A stretch of 64,000 nt of DNA, taken from contig NZ_JBHTIH010000003.1 of assembly GCF_042677045.1 (NCBI RefSeq), positions 434,001-498,000 of the forward strand. Direction: 5' to 3'. Made by a program: the position numbers and the translations under genes. The notes below the pieces were generated by a model. The model did no database searches, was not told the origin of the DNA, and was given only the letters and a program-made list of their open reading frames with translations. Source of the DNA: Lysobacter_K koreensis (GTDB lineage: Bacteria; Pseudomonadota; Gammaproteobacteria; Xanthomonadales; Xanthomonadaceae). Positions 1 to 9,104 of this stretch are shown here, one piece after another; positions within the stretch are counted from its first letter, which is position 1; each line of letters opens with the position of its first letter.

Positions 1-275
1 GTCCGGCCGGCGTGCCCGCCGGTGGCGCGGTGCCGATCGAGCCACCGCCTTCGCCCACGATGGTTGCCCCCTCGGCACCGAAGCCGGTCACCGCCACCCC
101 GCGCCCGGCCACCACCCCGGCGACCAAGCCGCAGCCGAGCAAGTCGTCGAACACCGATCCGATGCTGACCGAGCAGGCGCAGATGGAAGCCATCCGCCAG
201 CGCATCCAGGCGCGGCGCGAGCAGTTGCGCCAGCAGTCCCAACCACCGCCGCAACCACCGGACAACAGCCGGTAG
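1..275 (+). CDS. xpsN: Type II secretion protein XpsN (GspC/N-like), C-terminal fragment
   Basis: Last 90 residues of a gene entering from the left edge; the frame is open from base 3 to the TAG at 273-275. The visible part is a low-complexity linker rich in Pro, Ala, Thr and Lys, followed by a basic helical tail (MEAIRQRIQARREQLRQ). The name comes from position: in Xanthomonas the gene directly before the secretin xpsD is xpsN, an inner-membrane/periplasmic component that links the inner platform to the secretin. The stop lies one base before the GTG of the next gene, so the two are translationally coupled. No domain can be seen in this fragment, so the assignment is by context only. Confidence 0.6.
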   Translation, partial: PAGVPAGGAVPIEPPPSPTMVAPSAPKPVTATPRPATTPATKPQPSKSSNTDPMLTEQAQMEAIRQRIQARREQLRQQSQPPPQPPDNSR

Positions 276-276
276 A

Positions 277-2577
277 GTGCCTCGAATGAATCAACGTCTG
301 CCCCCGTCCTCCGTCCCCGTGATCCGCCCAGCGCCGCGTCGCGCGGCGTTCGATCGCGTGGTCCTCGCCGCGACCATCGTCGCGGTGCTCGCGTCCTGCG
401 CCAGCACCCCGGTGCCGAGCGTGCGCCGCGATGGCAACCCGGCCGCGATGCGCGCCCGCACCGGTGTCGTGGGTACGACTACCGGCGAAGTCGTCGGCGG
501 CGCGCAGGCGCTGCCCGAGGATGTGACCGGACCGCGTCCGCAGATCCGCCGCGGCACCGGCCAGGTCATCAACCGCAGCGCCGCGGCATCGGCACCGCCC
601 GGGATGGGCGGCAGCAACGGCTCGGCGACGTTCAACTTCGAGGGCGAATCGCTGCACGCGGTGGTCAAGGCGATCCTGGGCGACATGCTTGGCCAGAACT
701 ACGTGATCGCACCGGGCGTGCAGGGCACCGTGACCCTGGCCACGCCCAAGCCGGTCAGCTCCGCCGACGCGCTCAACCTGCTGGAGATGGTGCTGGGCTG
801 GAACAACGCACGCATGGTCTACGGCGGCGGCCGCTACAGCATCATCCCGTCCGACCAGGCGCTGGCGGGCAACGTCGCCCCGCGCACCGGCTCGGCCGCA
901 ACCGCACGCGGCTTCGAGGTGCGCACCGTGCCGCTGCGCTACGTCTCGGCCACCGAGATGGAGAAGATCCTCAAGCCCTACGCGCGCCCGAACGCGATCA
1001 TCAACGTCGATGGCGCGCGCAACGTGATCAGCATCGGCGGCAGCCGCGCCGAACTCGAGAACTACCTGCGCACGATCGAGATCTTCGACGTCGACTGGCT
1101 GTCGGGCATGTCGGTCGGGGTGTTCCCGCTGCAGTCGGGCAAGGCCTCGCGCGTGGTCGCCGACCTGGAGAAGGTGTTCGGCGAGACCAGCAAGTCGCCG
1201 GTCGCGGGCATGTTCCGCTTCATGCCGCTGGACGGCGCCAATGCGGTCCTGGTGATCACTTCGCAGCCCGACTATCTGGACGACATCGGCCAGTGGCTCG
1301 AGCGCATCGACGGCGCCGGCGACGCTGTGCAGCTGTATTCGTACGAACTGAAGTACATCAAGGCCAAGGACCTCGCCCAGCGCCTGTCGGAGGTATTCGG
1401 CGGCGGGCGCAGCAGTGGCGGTGGCGACAACGGCGGCGCGCCGTCGCTGATGCCGGGGCTGGACTCGGTCGAAATCCAGGATGGGGCCAACGGTTCCAGC
1501 GCCACCATCGGCGGCGACAAGGCGTATCCCGGCGGTGCGGGCGATAGCGGTAGCGGCGGCGCTGGCGGCGAGATGTCGCTCAACGCCGCCGGCGGCGGCA
1601 ACGCCGCGGTGACCCTGGAAGTCGACGGCGACCGGGTCGGCGTCGCCGCGGTTGAGGAAACCAACGCGTTGCTGGTGCGCAGCAGCCCGGCGGCCTGGAA
1701 ATCGATCAAGGACGTGATCGCGCGCCTGGACGTGATGCCGTTGCAGGTGCACATCGAGGCACAGGTGGTCGAGGTGCAGCTCAGCGGTGAGCTCGAGTAC
1801 GGCGTCAACTGGTTCTTCGAGAACAGCGTCAGCGACTCGCCGGCCAACGGCGGCGCGGGCCTGCCGAACGCGGCCGGCCGCGGCATCTGGGGCGACCTGC
1901 GGGGCACCGTGCGCGCGGCGCAGGGCGCCGGCAGCGGCGGCATCGGTGGGCTGGCCTGGACCTTCCTGGGCCGCAATGCGGCCGCGGTGGTCAGCGCGCT
2001 CGACCAGGTCACCGACCTGCAGCTGCTGCAGGCGCCGTCAATCCTGGTACGCAACAACGTAGAGGCGACCCTCAACGTCGGCAGCCGCATCCCGATCTCG
2101 TCGGTGACGGTCAACCCCGGCACCGGCACCGACACCACCTACAGCCAGGTGCAGTACCTCGACACCGGCGTGATCCTCAAGGTGCGTCCGCGCGTGACCC
2201 GCGACGGCATGGTGTTCCTCGACATCGTCCAGGAAGTCAGCTCGCCGGGCGCCGAGCGCGATCCCAACGGCAACGTCCGCATCGACACCCGCAAGGTCAA
2301 GACCGAGGCCGCGATCCAGAGCGGCGACACCGTGCTGCTGGCCGGCCTGATTAGCGACGGCGTGACCCGCGGCTCCTCAGGGCTGCCGGGGCTGAGCCGG
2401 ATCCCCGTGATCGGCGGCCTGTTCGGCACCCAGTCCTCGCGGACCGCGCGCAACGAGGTGATCGTGCTGCTGACCCCGAGCATCATCCGCGACCCGCAGG
2501 AAGCGCGCGACCTCACCGACGAGTACGGCGCCCGCTTCCGCGCCCTGGAACCGCTGCACCGCAAGCCGAAGCCATGA
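277..2577 (+). CDS. xpsD: Type II secretion system outer membrane secretin GspD/XpsD
   Basis: Forms the outer-membrane channel of the type II secretion system. The 766-residue protein begins with a lipoprotein-type signal: hydrophobic residues 28-37, then LASC with Cys41, as known for Xanthomonas XpsD. Periplasmic N-domains follow from about residue 110. A Gly/Ser-rich insert lies at about 365-450. The C-terminal secretin domain (about 480-755) shows VGSRIPISSV, the VILKVRPRV strand and LLAGLISD, and ends at VIVLLTPSIIRD. The GTG at 277 follows the upstream stop by one base; an in-frame ATG at 286 is an equally possible start and keeps the whole signal. Family identity is certain; the lipid anchor is inferred from the motif. 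Confidence 0.95.
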   Translation: MPRMNQRLPPSSVPVIRPAPRRAAFDRVVLAATIVAVLASCASTPVPSVRRDGNPAAMRARTGVVGTTTGEVVGGAQALPEDVTGPRPQIRRGTGQVINRSAAASAPPGMGGSNGSATFNFEGESLHAVVKAILGDMLGQNYVIAPGVQGTVTLATPKPVSSADALNLLEMVLGWNNARMVYGGGRYSIIPSDQALAGNVAPRTGSAATARGFEVRTVPLRYVSATEMEKILKPYARPNAIINVDGARNVISIGGSRAELENYLRTIEIFDVDWLSGMSVGVFPLQSGKASRVVADLEKVFGETSKSPVAGMFRFMPLDGANAVLVITSQPDYLDDIGQWLERIDGAGDAVQLYSYELKYIKAKDLAQRLSEVFGGGRSSGGGDNGGAPSLMPGLDSVEIQDGANGSSATIGGDKAYPGGAGDSGSGGAGGEMSLNAAGGGNAAVTLEVDGDRVGVAAVEETNALLVRSSPAAWKSIKDVIARLDVMPLQVHIEAQVVEVQLSGELEYGVNWFFENSVSDSPANGGAGLPNAAGRGIWGDLRGTVRAAQGAGSGGIGGLAWTFLGRNAAAVVSALDQVTDLQLLQAPSILVRNNVEATLNVGSRIPISSVTVNPGTGTDTTYSQVQYLDTGVILKVRPRVTRDGMVFLDIVQEVSSPGAERDPNGNVRIDTRKVKTEAAIQSGDTVLLAGLISDGVTRGSSGLPGLSRIPVIGGLFGTQSSRTARNEVIVLLTPSIIRDPQEARDLTDEYGARFRALEPLHRKPKP

Positions 2578-2595
2578 GCGGAGCGAACGCGCTGC

Positions 2596-3429
2596 ATGCG
2601 TGAACTGCCGATCGTGGTGCTGCCGGTCGGCGTCGACGACGACGCGCTCGACGCCTGCCTGGCCGCGCTCGAGGCCGGTACACCGGCGGGCACGCGGGTG
2701 TGGCTGGCCGACGATGCGCAGTCCGGCCCGCGTGGCTACGCGATTGTCGAGCGCTGGATGGCGCGCACCGCGCTGAAGGCCGATTACACCCGGCGCCAGC
2801 GCAGCGTCGGCGAGACCGCGCACCTGGACGAGGTGCTCGCCGCGTGCGGCGACGCCGACGTCGCGGTGCTGGCCGCCGACGCGGTGCCCACGCCCGGCTG
2901 GCTTGGCGGACTCGCCGCCTGTTTCGCCGGCGATGGCGCGATCGCGACCGCGACCCCGTGGAGCAACGCCGGCGAAGCTGCGGCCTGGCCGCGCATCGGC
3001 GAGATCGACGCGCTGCCCGGTGACCTCGAGCGCGTGGCGCGCGCGAGCGCGGCGATGCCGGCGATCGCGCCCGAACTGCCGGCCGCGGTCGGCCACGCGG
3101 TGCTGCTGCGCGGCAGCGCCCGCAAGCGCGCCGGTGGCCTCGACGCGGCCAGCTACGGCTCGTGGTACGCGGCGCTGATCGACCTGTCGCTGCGCCTGTC
3201 GGGCCTGGGCTGGCGCAACGCGCTGTGCGATACCGCGTTCGTCGGGCGCCGCGGCGAGGGCGCGCCGTTCGACGGCGACATGGACCGGCTCGCGGTGCGC
3301 TGGCCGGACTGGCACGCGCGCCTGGCCAATTTCCTGATGCGCGACCCGCTGCGCGATTCGCGCGAACAACTGGTGGCGCTGCATGCCAGCGTCGGCCCCG
3401 CGGATGCGCAGCGTGACCTCTTTGTCTGA
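2596..3429 (+). CDS. Glycosyltransferase-family-2-like protein of unknown substrate
   Basis: A 277-residue cytosolic protein starting 18 bases after xpsD. Its order of parts looks like a GT-A fold: an opening strand (IVVLPVGVDDDALDACL), a central segment with LAADAVPTPGWL where family 2 enzymes carry nucleotide-sugar residues, and a later Gly-rich segment. The usual DxD is not evident, and the N-terminal SYN-type motif is replaced by LPVGVDD. It overlaps the next gene, a clear family 2 glycosyltransferase, so the two are probably co-translated. It may be a diverged or non-catalytic partner of that enzyme. The substrate is unknown. Confidence 0.6.
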   Translation: MRELPIVVLPVGVDDDALDACLAALEAGTPAGTRVWLADDAQSGPRGYAIVERWMARTALKADYTRRQRSVGETAHLDEVLAACGDADVAVLAADAVPTPGWLGGLAACFAGDGAIATATPWSNAGEAAAWPRIGEIDALPGDLERVARASAAMPAIAPELPAAVGHAVLLRGSARKRAGGLDAASYGSWYAALIDLSLRLSGLGWRNALCDTAFVGRRGEGAPFDGDMDRLAVRWPDWHARLANFLMRDPLRDSREQLVALHASVGPADAQRDLFV

Positions 3430-4336
3430 CCGGCGCGCGCTCGACCGCCGCCCGCCAGCCGAGGGCGCATCCAGCCAGCACTTCGATATCGGCGTGGTGG
3501 TGGTGAGCTACCAGAGCGCCGCCACCATCGACGATTGCCTGCAACGCCTGCGCGCCTGCGCCGGCGTGGCCGCGATCCGCGTGGTCGACAACCACTCCAG
3601 CGACGGCACCCTGGAGATCGTGCAGCGCCACGCCGCCAGCGACGCGCGGGTGCGCTTCGTCGCCAACCCCGACAACCCGGGCTTCGCGGTCGGCTGCAAC
3701 CAGGGCGTGGCCGACCTGGACGCGGGCGGCAGCGAGGCAGCATGGCTGGCGTTCGTGAACCCGGATTGCCTGCTCGAACCCGACACGCTGTCGCGCCTGC
3801 GCGCGCTGGCCGCGCCGCTGGGCGACGCGCTGCTCGGCGCCGACCTGGTCGACGACGACGGCGTGCGCGATGCCGCGGCGCGCCGCCACGACCCCGACTT
3901 CGCGGCGATGCTCGCGGCGGTGCTGCGCGGCCCGACCGCGGTGTCGCAACTGGCGGTGGTCGCCGACGACGCGCTGGCATTGCAGCGCGTGCAGGCGGTC
4001 TCCGGCGCGTTGATGCTGCTGCCGCACACCTTGTTCACGCGCCTCGGCGGCTTCGACGAGGCCTATCGCCTGCATGCCGAGGACCTCGACCTGTGCCGGC
4101 GCGCGCGCGCGGCGGGCGCGGTGATCGCGGTCGCGAACGCGGTGCGGGTGCTGCACGTGCGCGGGGTATCCAGCCGCTCCAACCCGCTGTTCGTCGAGTG
4201 GCACAAGCACCGCGGCCTGTGGCGCTACTTCAGCAAGTTCGAGGCGCCGCGCCGCGCGATCCTGACCCGCGCCGGGGTGTTCGCGGCGATCTGGCTGCGG
4301 TTTCCGTTCGCGGCACTACGGGCGTTGTTGCGATAG
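3404..4336 (+). CDS. Family 2 glycosyltransferase (rhamnosyltransferase-like)
   Basis: Transfers a sugar from a nucleotide donor to a surface glycan or similar acceptor. From the ATG at 3404 the protein has 310 residues; an ATG at 3383 would add seven. Family 2 landmarks are clear: IGVVVVSYQSAATIDDCL at the start, VVDNHSSDGT, a FVNPDC stretch in the DxD position, and near the end DEAYRLHAEDLDLCRRA, the ED-type catalytic segment of WbbL-like rhamnosyltransferases. It overlaps the preceding gene by 26 bases. The operon continues from the secretion genes, but no functional link to secretion can be shown. Donor and acceptor are unknown. Confidence 0.8.
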   Translation: MRSVTSLSDRRALDRRPPAEGASSQHFDIGVVVVSYQSAATIDDCLQRLRACAGVAAIRVVDNHSSDGTLEIVQRHAASDARVRFVANPDNPGFAVGCNQGVADLDAGGSEAAWLAFVNPDCLLEPDTLSRLRALAAPLGDALLGADLVDDDGVRDAAARRHDPDFAAMLAAVLRGPTAVSQLAVVADDALALQRVQAVSGALMLLPHTLFTRLGGFDEAYRLHAEDLDLCRRARAAGAVIAVANAVRVLHVRGVSSRSNPLFVEWHKHRGLWRYFSKFEAPRRAILTRAGVFAAIWLRFPFAALRALLR

Positions 4337-4371
4337 CGAAGGCAATCCTCTTCGGATGCCGGTAGGAAGGC

Positions 4372-5199
4372 TCAGCGGTGGCGGTTGATCTCGTCGCGCA
4401 GCGACTTGGCAGCCTGCGCGGCCGCCTCTGTGTAATCACCACCGTTCGACGCGTACAGGATTGCGCGCGAACTGCTGACGATCAGCCCGGTGCCGTCGCT
4501 GGTTCTCGCATTGCTCACCACCGCCTCGACGTCGCCGCCCTGCGCGCCGACGCCCGGCACCAGCAGCGGCATCTCGCCGACGATCGCGCGCACCTCGCGC
4601 AACTGCGCCGGCCAGGTCGCACCGACCACCAGCGCGCAGTTGCCGTGGCCATTCCAGTCGCGCGCGACCTTTTGCGCGACGTGCTGGTACAGCGGTCGCG
4701 CCACGCCGTCGTCCGACTGCACCAGCAGGTCCTGCAGGTCGCCGGCGCCGGGGTTGGAGGTGCGGCACAGGACCACCACGCCGCGGTCGGCGCGGTCGAG
4801 GAACGGCTGCACCGAATCGCGGCCCAGGTACGGATTGGCGGTGACCGCATCGGCGGCATAGCGGTCGAACGCCTCGCCCGCGTAGTGCTGCGCGGTGCTG
4901 CCGATATCGCCGCGCTTGCTGTCCAGGATCACCGGGACGCCGGGATGGCGCGCATGCACGTGCGCGACCAGCCGCGCCAGCGCGTCCTCGGCGCCGAGTG
5001 CGGCGAAGTGCGCGATCTGCGGCTTGAAGCTGCACGCGTACTCGGCGGTGGCGTCGACGATGTCGCGGCAGAACGCGAACACCGCATCGGGGTTGTCGGC
5101 GAATTTCTGCGGGAACCTGGCCGGCTCGGGGTCGAGGCCGACGCAGACCAGCGAGTCGGCGTCGCGCCAGCGGTGCTTGAGGGCGGTTATGAAGTTCAC
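4372..5199 (-). CDS. pyrF: Orotidine 5'-phosphate decarboxylase, type 2
   Basis: Last step of UMP synthesis: decarboxylates OMP. The protein has 275 residues from the GTG at 5197-5199 and shows the type 2 signature ILDSKRGDIG with catalytic Lys95. VCVGLDPEPARFP near the start and VPGVGAQGG near the end are the phosphate-binding parts. The open frame extends 13 codons upstream to an ATG at 5236-5238, but that ATG lies inside a dispersed palindromic repeat, so I prefer the GTG, which has GGGAA nine bases upstream. It is convergent with the glycosyltransferase gene and is the only pyrimidine gene here. Confidence 0.93.
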   Translation of the reverse strand: MNFITALKHRWRDADSLVCVGLDPEPARFPQKFADNPDAVFAFCRDIVDATAEYACSFKPQIAHFAALGAEDALARLVAHVHARHPGVPVILDSKRGDIGSTAQHYAGEAFDRYAADAVTANPYLGRDSVQPFLDRADRGVVVLCRTSNPGAGDLQDLLVQSDDGVARPLYQHVAQKVARDWNGHGNCALVVGATWPAQLREVRAIVGEMPLLVPGVGAQGGDVEAVVSNARTSDGTGLIVSSSRAILYASNGGDYTEAAAQAAKSLRDEINRHR

Positions 5200-5233
5200 G
5201 TCAGCCGTTTCCCGGAAGGATGATTTCTTGCTC

Positions 5234-5339
5234 GTCATTCCCGCGAAGGCGGGAATCCAGTGACGTTGCCTGTGACTTCAAAAACCCGCGCAGCAGCACC
5301 AGCCAAAGTCACTGGATCCCCGCCTTCGCGGGGATGACG
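5234..5339. repeat. Inverted pair of dispersed palindromic repeats (CCCGCGAAGGCGGG type)
   Basis: Two copies of a roughly 31-bp element face each other, at 5234-5265 and 5309-5339, separated by 43 bases. Each contains a hairpin core: CCCGCGAAGGCGGG in the first and CCCCGCCTTCGCGGGG in the second. Both have GTCA at one end and TCCAGTGAC at the other. This is a REP/BIME-like arrangement between the ends of pyrF and ettA. Similar elements are widespread in Proteobacteria. A folded transcript could protect or terminate the ettA message. Confidence 0.85.
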
Positions 5340-5378
5340 CCATGGCAAAGGCGTGCGCGATGCGCACGCGCCATGGCG

Positions 5379-7040
<1,662 letters not shown>

Positions 7041-7139
7041 GGGGGGCTCTCATATCGAGATGCGGCGCCCGAGGGGCGCCGCAGGGCGGACGGCGGCGGC
7101 CTGCGCGGGGCAGGGCCACAAGGTGTTCGGGATGGCGCG

Positions 7140-7145
7140 ATTATC
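7140..7145 (-). promoter_or_regulatory. Probable -10 element of the ettA promoter
   Basis: On the minus strand this reads GATAAT followed by CGCG. The same layout (a TAnAAT-like hexamer followed by GC-rich sequence) appears before several other genes in the window. It would give an ettA leader of about 90 bases. No convincing -35 hexamer is visible. Confidence 0.45.
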
Positions 7146-7234
7146 CCGGAAGGCCCGCCGCGGCGCCACCCGCGGTGGCCGTAAACCCCCGTCGCCGCTA
7201 CACTTTCGGCCTTCCCCACACCCCCGGAGCGGCG

Positions 7235-8503
7235 ATGTTCCCGCGCGATGCCCGTATCGAAGGTTTTGACCCCGAACTCGCCCAGGCCATCGCCGCCGAG
7301 AATCGCCGCCAGGAAGACCACGTCGAGCTGATCGCCTCGGAGAACTACTGCAGCCCGCGGGTGATGGAGGCGCAAGGGAGCGTGCTCACCAACAAGTACG
7401 CCGAAGGCTACCCGGGCAAGCGCTACTACGGCGGCTGCGAGTACGTCGACATCGCCGAGCAGCTCGCGATCGACCGCCTCAAGCAGTTGTTCGGCGCAGG
7501 CTCCACGGAACAAATGTACGCCAACGTGCAGCCGCATTCGGGCTCGCAGGCCAACCAGGCGGTGTACCTGGCGCTGCTGCAGCCGGGCGACACCATCCTG
7601 GGCATGTCGCTTGCGCACGGCGGGCATCTTACCCACGGCGCCAAGGTCAACATCTCCGGAAAACTCTTCAACGCGGTGCAGTACGGCGTCGATGCCGACG
7701 GCATGATCGACTACGACGAGGTCCAGCGCCTGGCGACCGAGCACCAGCCCAAGATGCTGGTCGGTGGCTTCAGCGCCTACTCGCAGGTGGTCGACTGGGC
7801 GCGCATGCGCGCGATCGCCGATTCGGTCGGTGCGATCTTCTTCGTCGACATGGCGCACGTCGCCGGCCTGATCGCCGCCGGCGTCTACCCCAGCCCGCTG
7901 CCGCACGCGCACGTGGTCACCTCGACCACCCACAAGACCCTGCGCGGTCCGCGCGGCGGCATCATCGTCGCCAAGGATCCGTCCGAGGAGCTGGTCAAGA
8001 AGCTGCAGAGCATCGTCTTCCCTGGCATCCAGGGCGGCCCGCTGATGCACGTGATCGCGGCCAAGGCGGTCGCGTTCAAGGAAGCGCTGGAGCCGGAGTT
8101 CAAGGCCTACCAGGCTCAGGTCGTCAAGAACGCGCAGGCGATGGCGAAGACCATCATCGCGCGCGGCTACAAGATCGTCTCCGGCGGCACCGAGAACCAC
8201 CTGATGCTGGTCGACATGATCGGCAAGGGCATCACCGGCAAGGACGCGGAAGCCGCGCTCGGCAAGGCCCACATCACCGTCAACAAGAACGCGGTGCCGA
8301 ACGACCCGCAGAAGCCGTTCGTGACCTCGGGCCTGCGCCTGGGCACGCCGGCGGTGACCACCCGCGGCTACCTGGAAGCCGACTGCGTCGCGCTGGCGGA
8401 GTGGATCTGCGACGTGCTCGACAACCCCAAGGACGAGAACGTCATCGCCGGGGTGCGCGAGAACGTGACCAGGCAGTGCAAGCAGTTTCCGGTGTATGGC
8501 TGA
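7235..8503 (+). CDS. glyA: Serine hydroxymethyltransferase
   Basis: A PLP enzyme converting serine and tetrahydrofolate to glycine and 5,10-methylene-tetrahydrofolate, the main one-carbon source. The ATG at 7235 gives 422 residues, close to the family norm, and has GGAG (7226-7229) at proper spacing; the frame is open 20 codons further up but without a ribosome site. The PLP lysine is K234 in TSTTHKTLRGPRGG. HVELIASENY and YAEGYPGKRYYGGCEYVD are family signatures. A TACACT at 7199-7204 could be the -10 element. It is divergent from ettA. nrdR follows after a palindromic repeat; both genes serve nucleotide supply. Confidence 0.97.
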   Translation: MFPRDARIEGFDPELAQAIAAENRRQEDHVELIASENYCSPRVMEAQGSVLTNKYAEGYPGKRYYGGCEYVDIAEQLAIDRLKQLFGAGSTEQMYANVQPHSGSQANQAVYLALLQPGDTILGMSLAHGGHLTHGAKVNISGKLFNAVQYGVDADGMIDYDEVQRLATEHQPKMLVGGFSAYSQVVDWARMRAIADSVGAIFFVDMAHVAGLIAAGVYPSPLPHAHVVTSTTHKTLRGPRGGIIVAKDPSEELVKKLQSIVFPGIQGGPLMHVIAAKAVAFKEALEPEFKAYQAQVVKNAQAMAKTIIARGYKIVSGGTENHLMLVDMIGKGITGKDAEAALGKAHITVNKNAVPNDPQKPFVTSGLRLGTPAVTTRGYLEADCVALAEWICDVLDNPKDENVIAGVRENVTRQCKQFPVYG

Positions 8504-8513
8504 CGCGTAATCC

Positions 8514-8582
8514 GTAGGGCGGGTTTTCAACCCGCCCTCTCGAGCATCCCTTCGGAGGCCGGCGGGTTGAAACCCGCCCTAC
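8514..8582. repeat. Inverted pair of GTAGGGCGGGTT palindromes between glyA and nrdR
   Basis: The first copy (8514-8539) is itself a hairpin, GGGCGGGTT-ttc-AACCCGCCC. The second (8561-8582) reads GGCGGGTT-gaa-ACCCGCC followed by CTAC, so the outer ends (GTAGGGCGGG and CCCGCCCTAC) are also complementary. The element ends on the base before the nrdR ATG. It may terminate the glyA transcript or control nrdR translation. Confidence 0.85.
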
Positions 8583-9104
8583 ATGCACTGTCCCTTCTGC
8601 CAGCACATCGACACCCGCGTCATCGACTCGCGCGTGTCCGACGACGGCGCAACGATCCGTCGTCGCCGCGCCTGCGAGGCCTGCGGCGAGCGCTTCAGCA
8701 CGCTGGAGACGATCGAACTCAAGTTGCCGGTGATCATCAAGGGTGACGGCCGCCGCGAGGCGTTCGACGCGCGCAAGCTGCGGATCGGCTTTGATCGCGC
8801 GCTGCAGAAGCGTCCGGTCGCCGAGGAGCAGATCGAGGCCGCGGTGCGCGCGGTGGTGCACCAGCTGCGCATGACCGCCGAACGCGAGCTCGCCTCGCGC
8901 CGCGTCGGTGAGTTCGTGATGGCCGAGCTGCGCAAGCTTGACCACGTCGCCTACGTGCGCTTCGCCTCGGTCTACCGCGCGTTCGAGGACGTGGCCGACT
9001 TCCGCGAGGAACTCGACCGGCTCGAGAGCGACAGTTCTGCCGAAGGCCAGCTATCGCTGCTGGATCGCAGCGCACCAGACACCCATAAGCCAGGAAGGCG
9101 TTGA
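8583..9104 (+). CDS. nrdR: Transcriptional repressor NrdR
   Basis: Zinc-finger/ATP-cone repressor of ribonucleotide reductase genes; it senses ATP and dATP and binds NrdR boxes. The 173-residue protein starts with the zinc ribbon CPFC (Cys3, Cys6) and CEAC (Cys31, Cys34). The ATP-cone follows at about 46-136 (VIIKGDGRREAFDARKL, then VAYVRFASVYRAF). The tail after residue 150 is poorly conserved. The ATG comes immediately after a palindromic repeat and I see no Shine-Dalgarno sequence outside it. The next gene starts right after the stop, so nrdR probably heads the riboflavin operon, as in many Proteobacteria. Confidence 0.96.
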   Translation: MHCPFCQHIDTRVIDSRVSDDGATIRRRRACEACGERFSTLETIELKLPVIIKGDGRREAFDARKLRIGFDRALQKRPVAEEQIEAAVRAVVHQLRMTAERELASRRVGEFVMAELRKLDHVAYVRFASVYRAFEDVADFREELDRLESDSSAEGQLSLLDRSAPDTHKPGRR

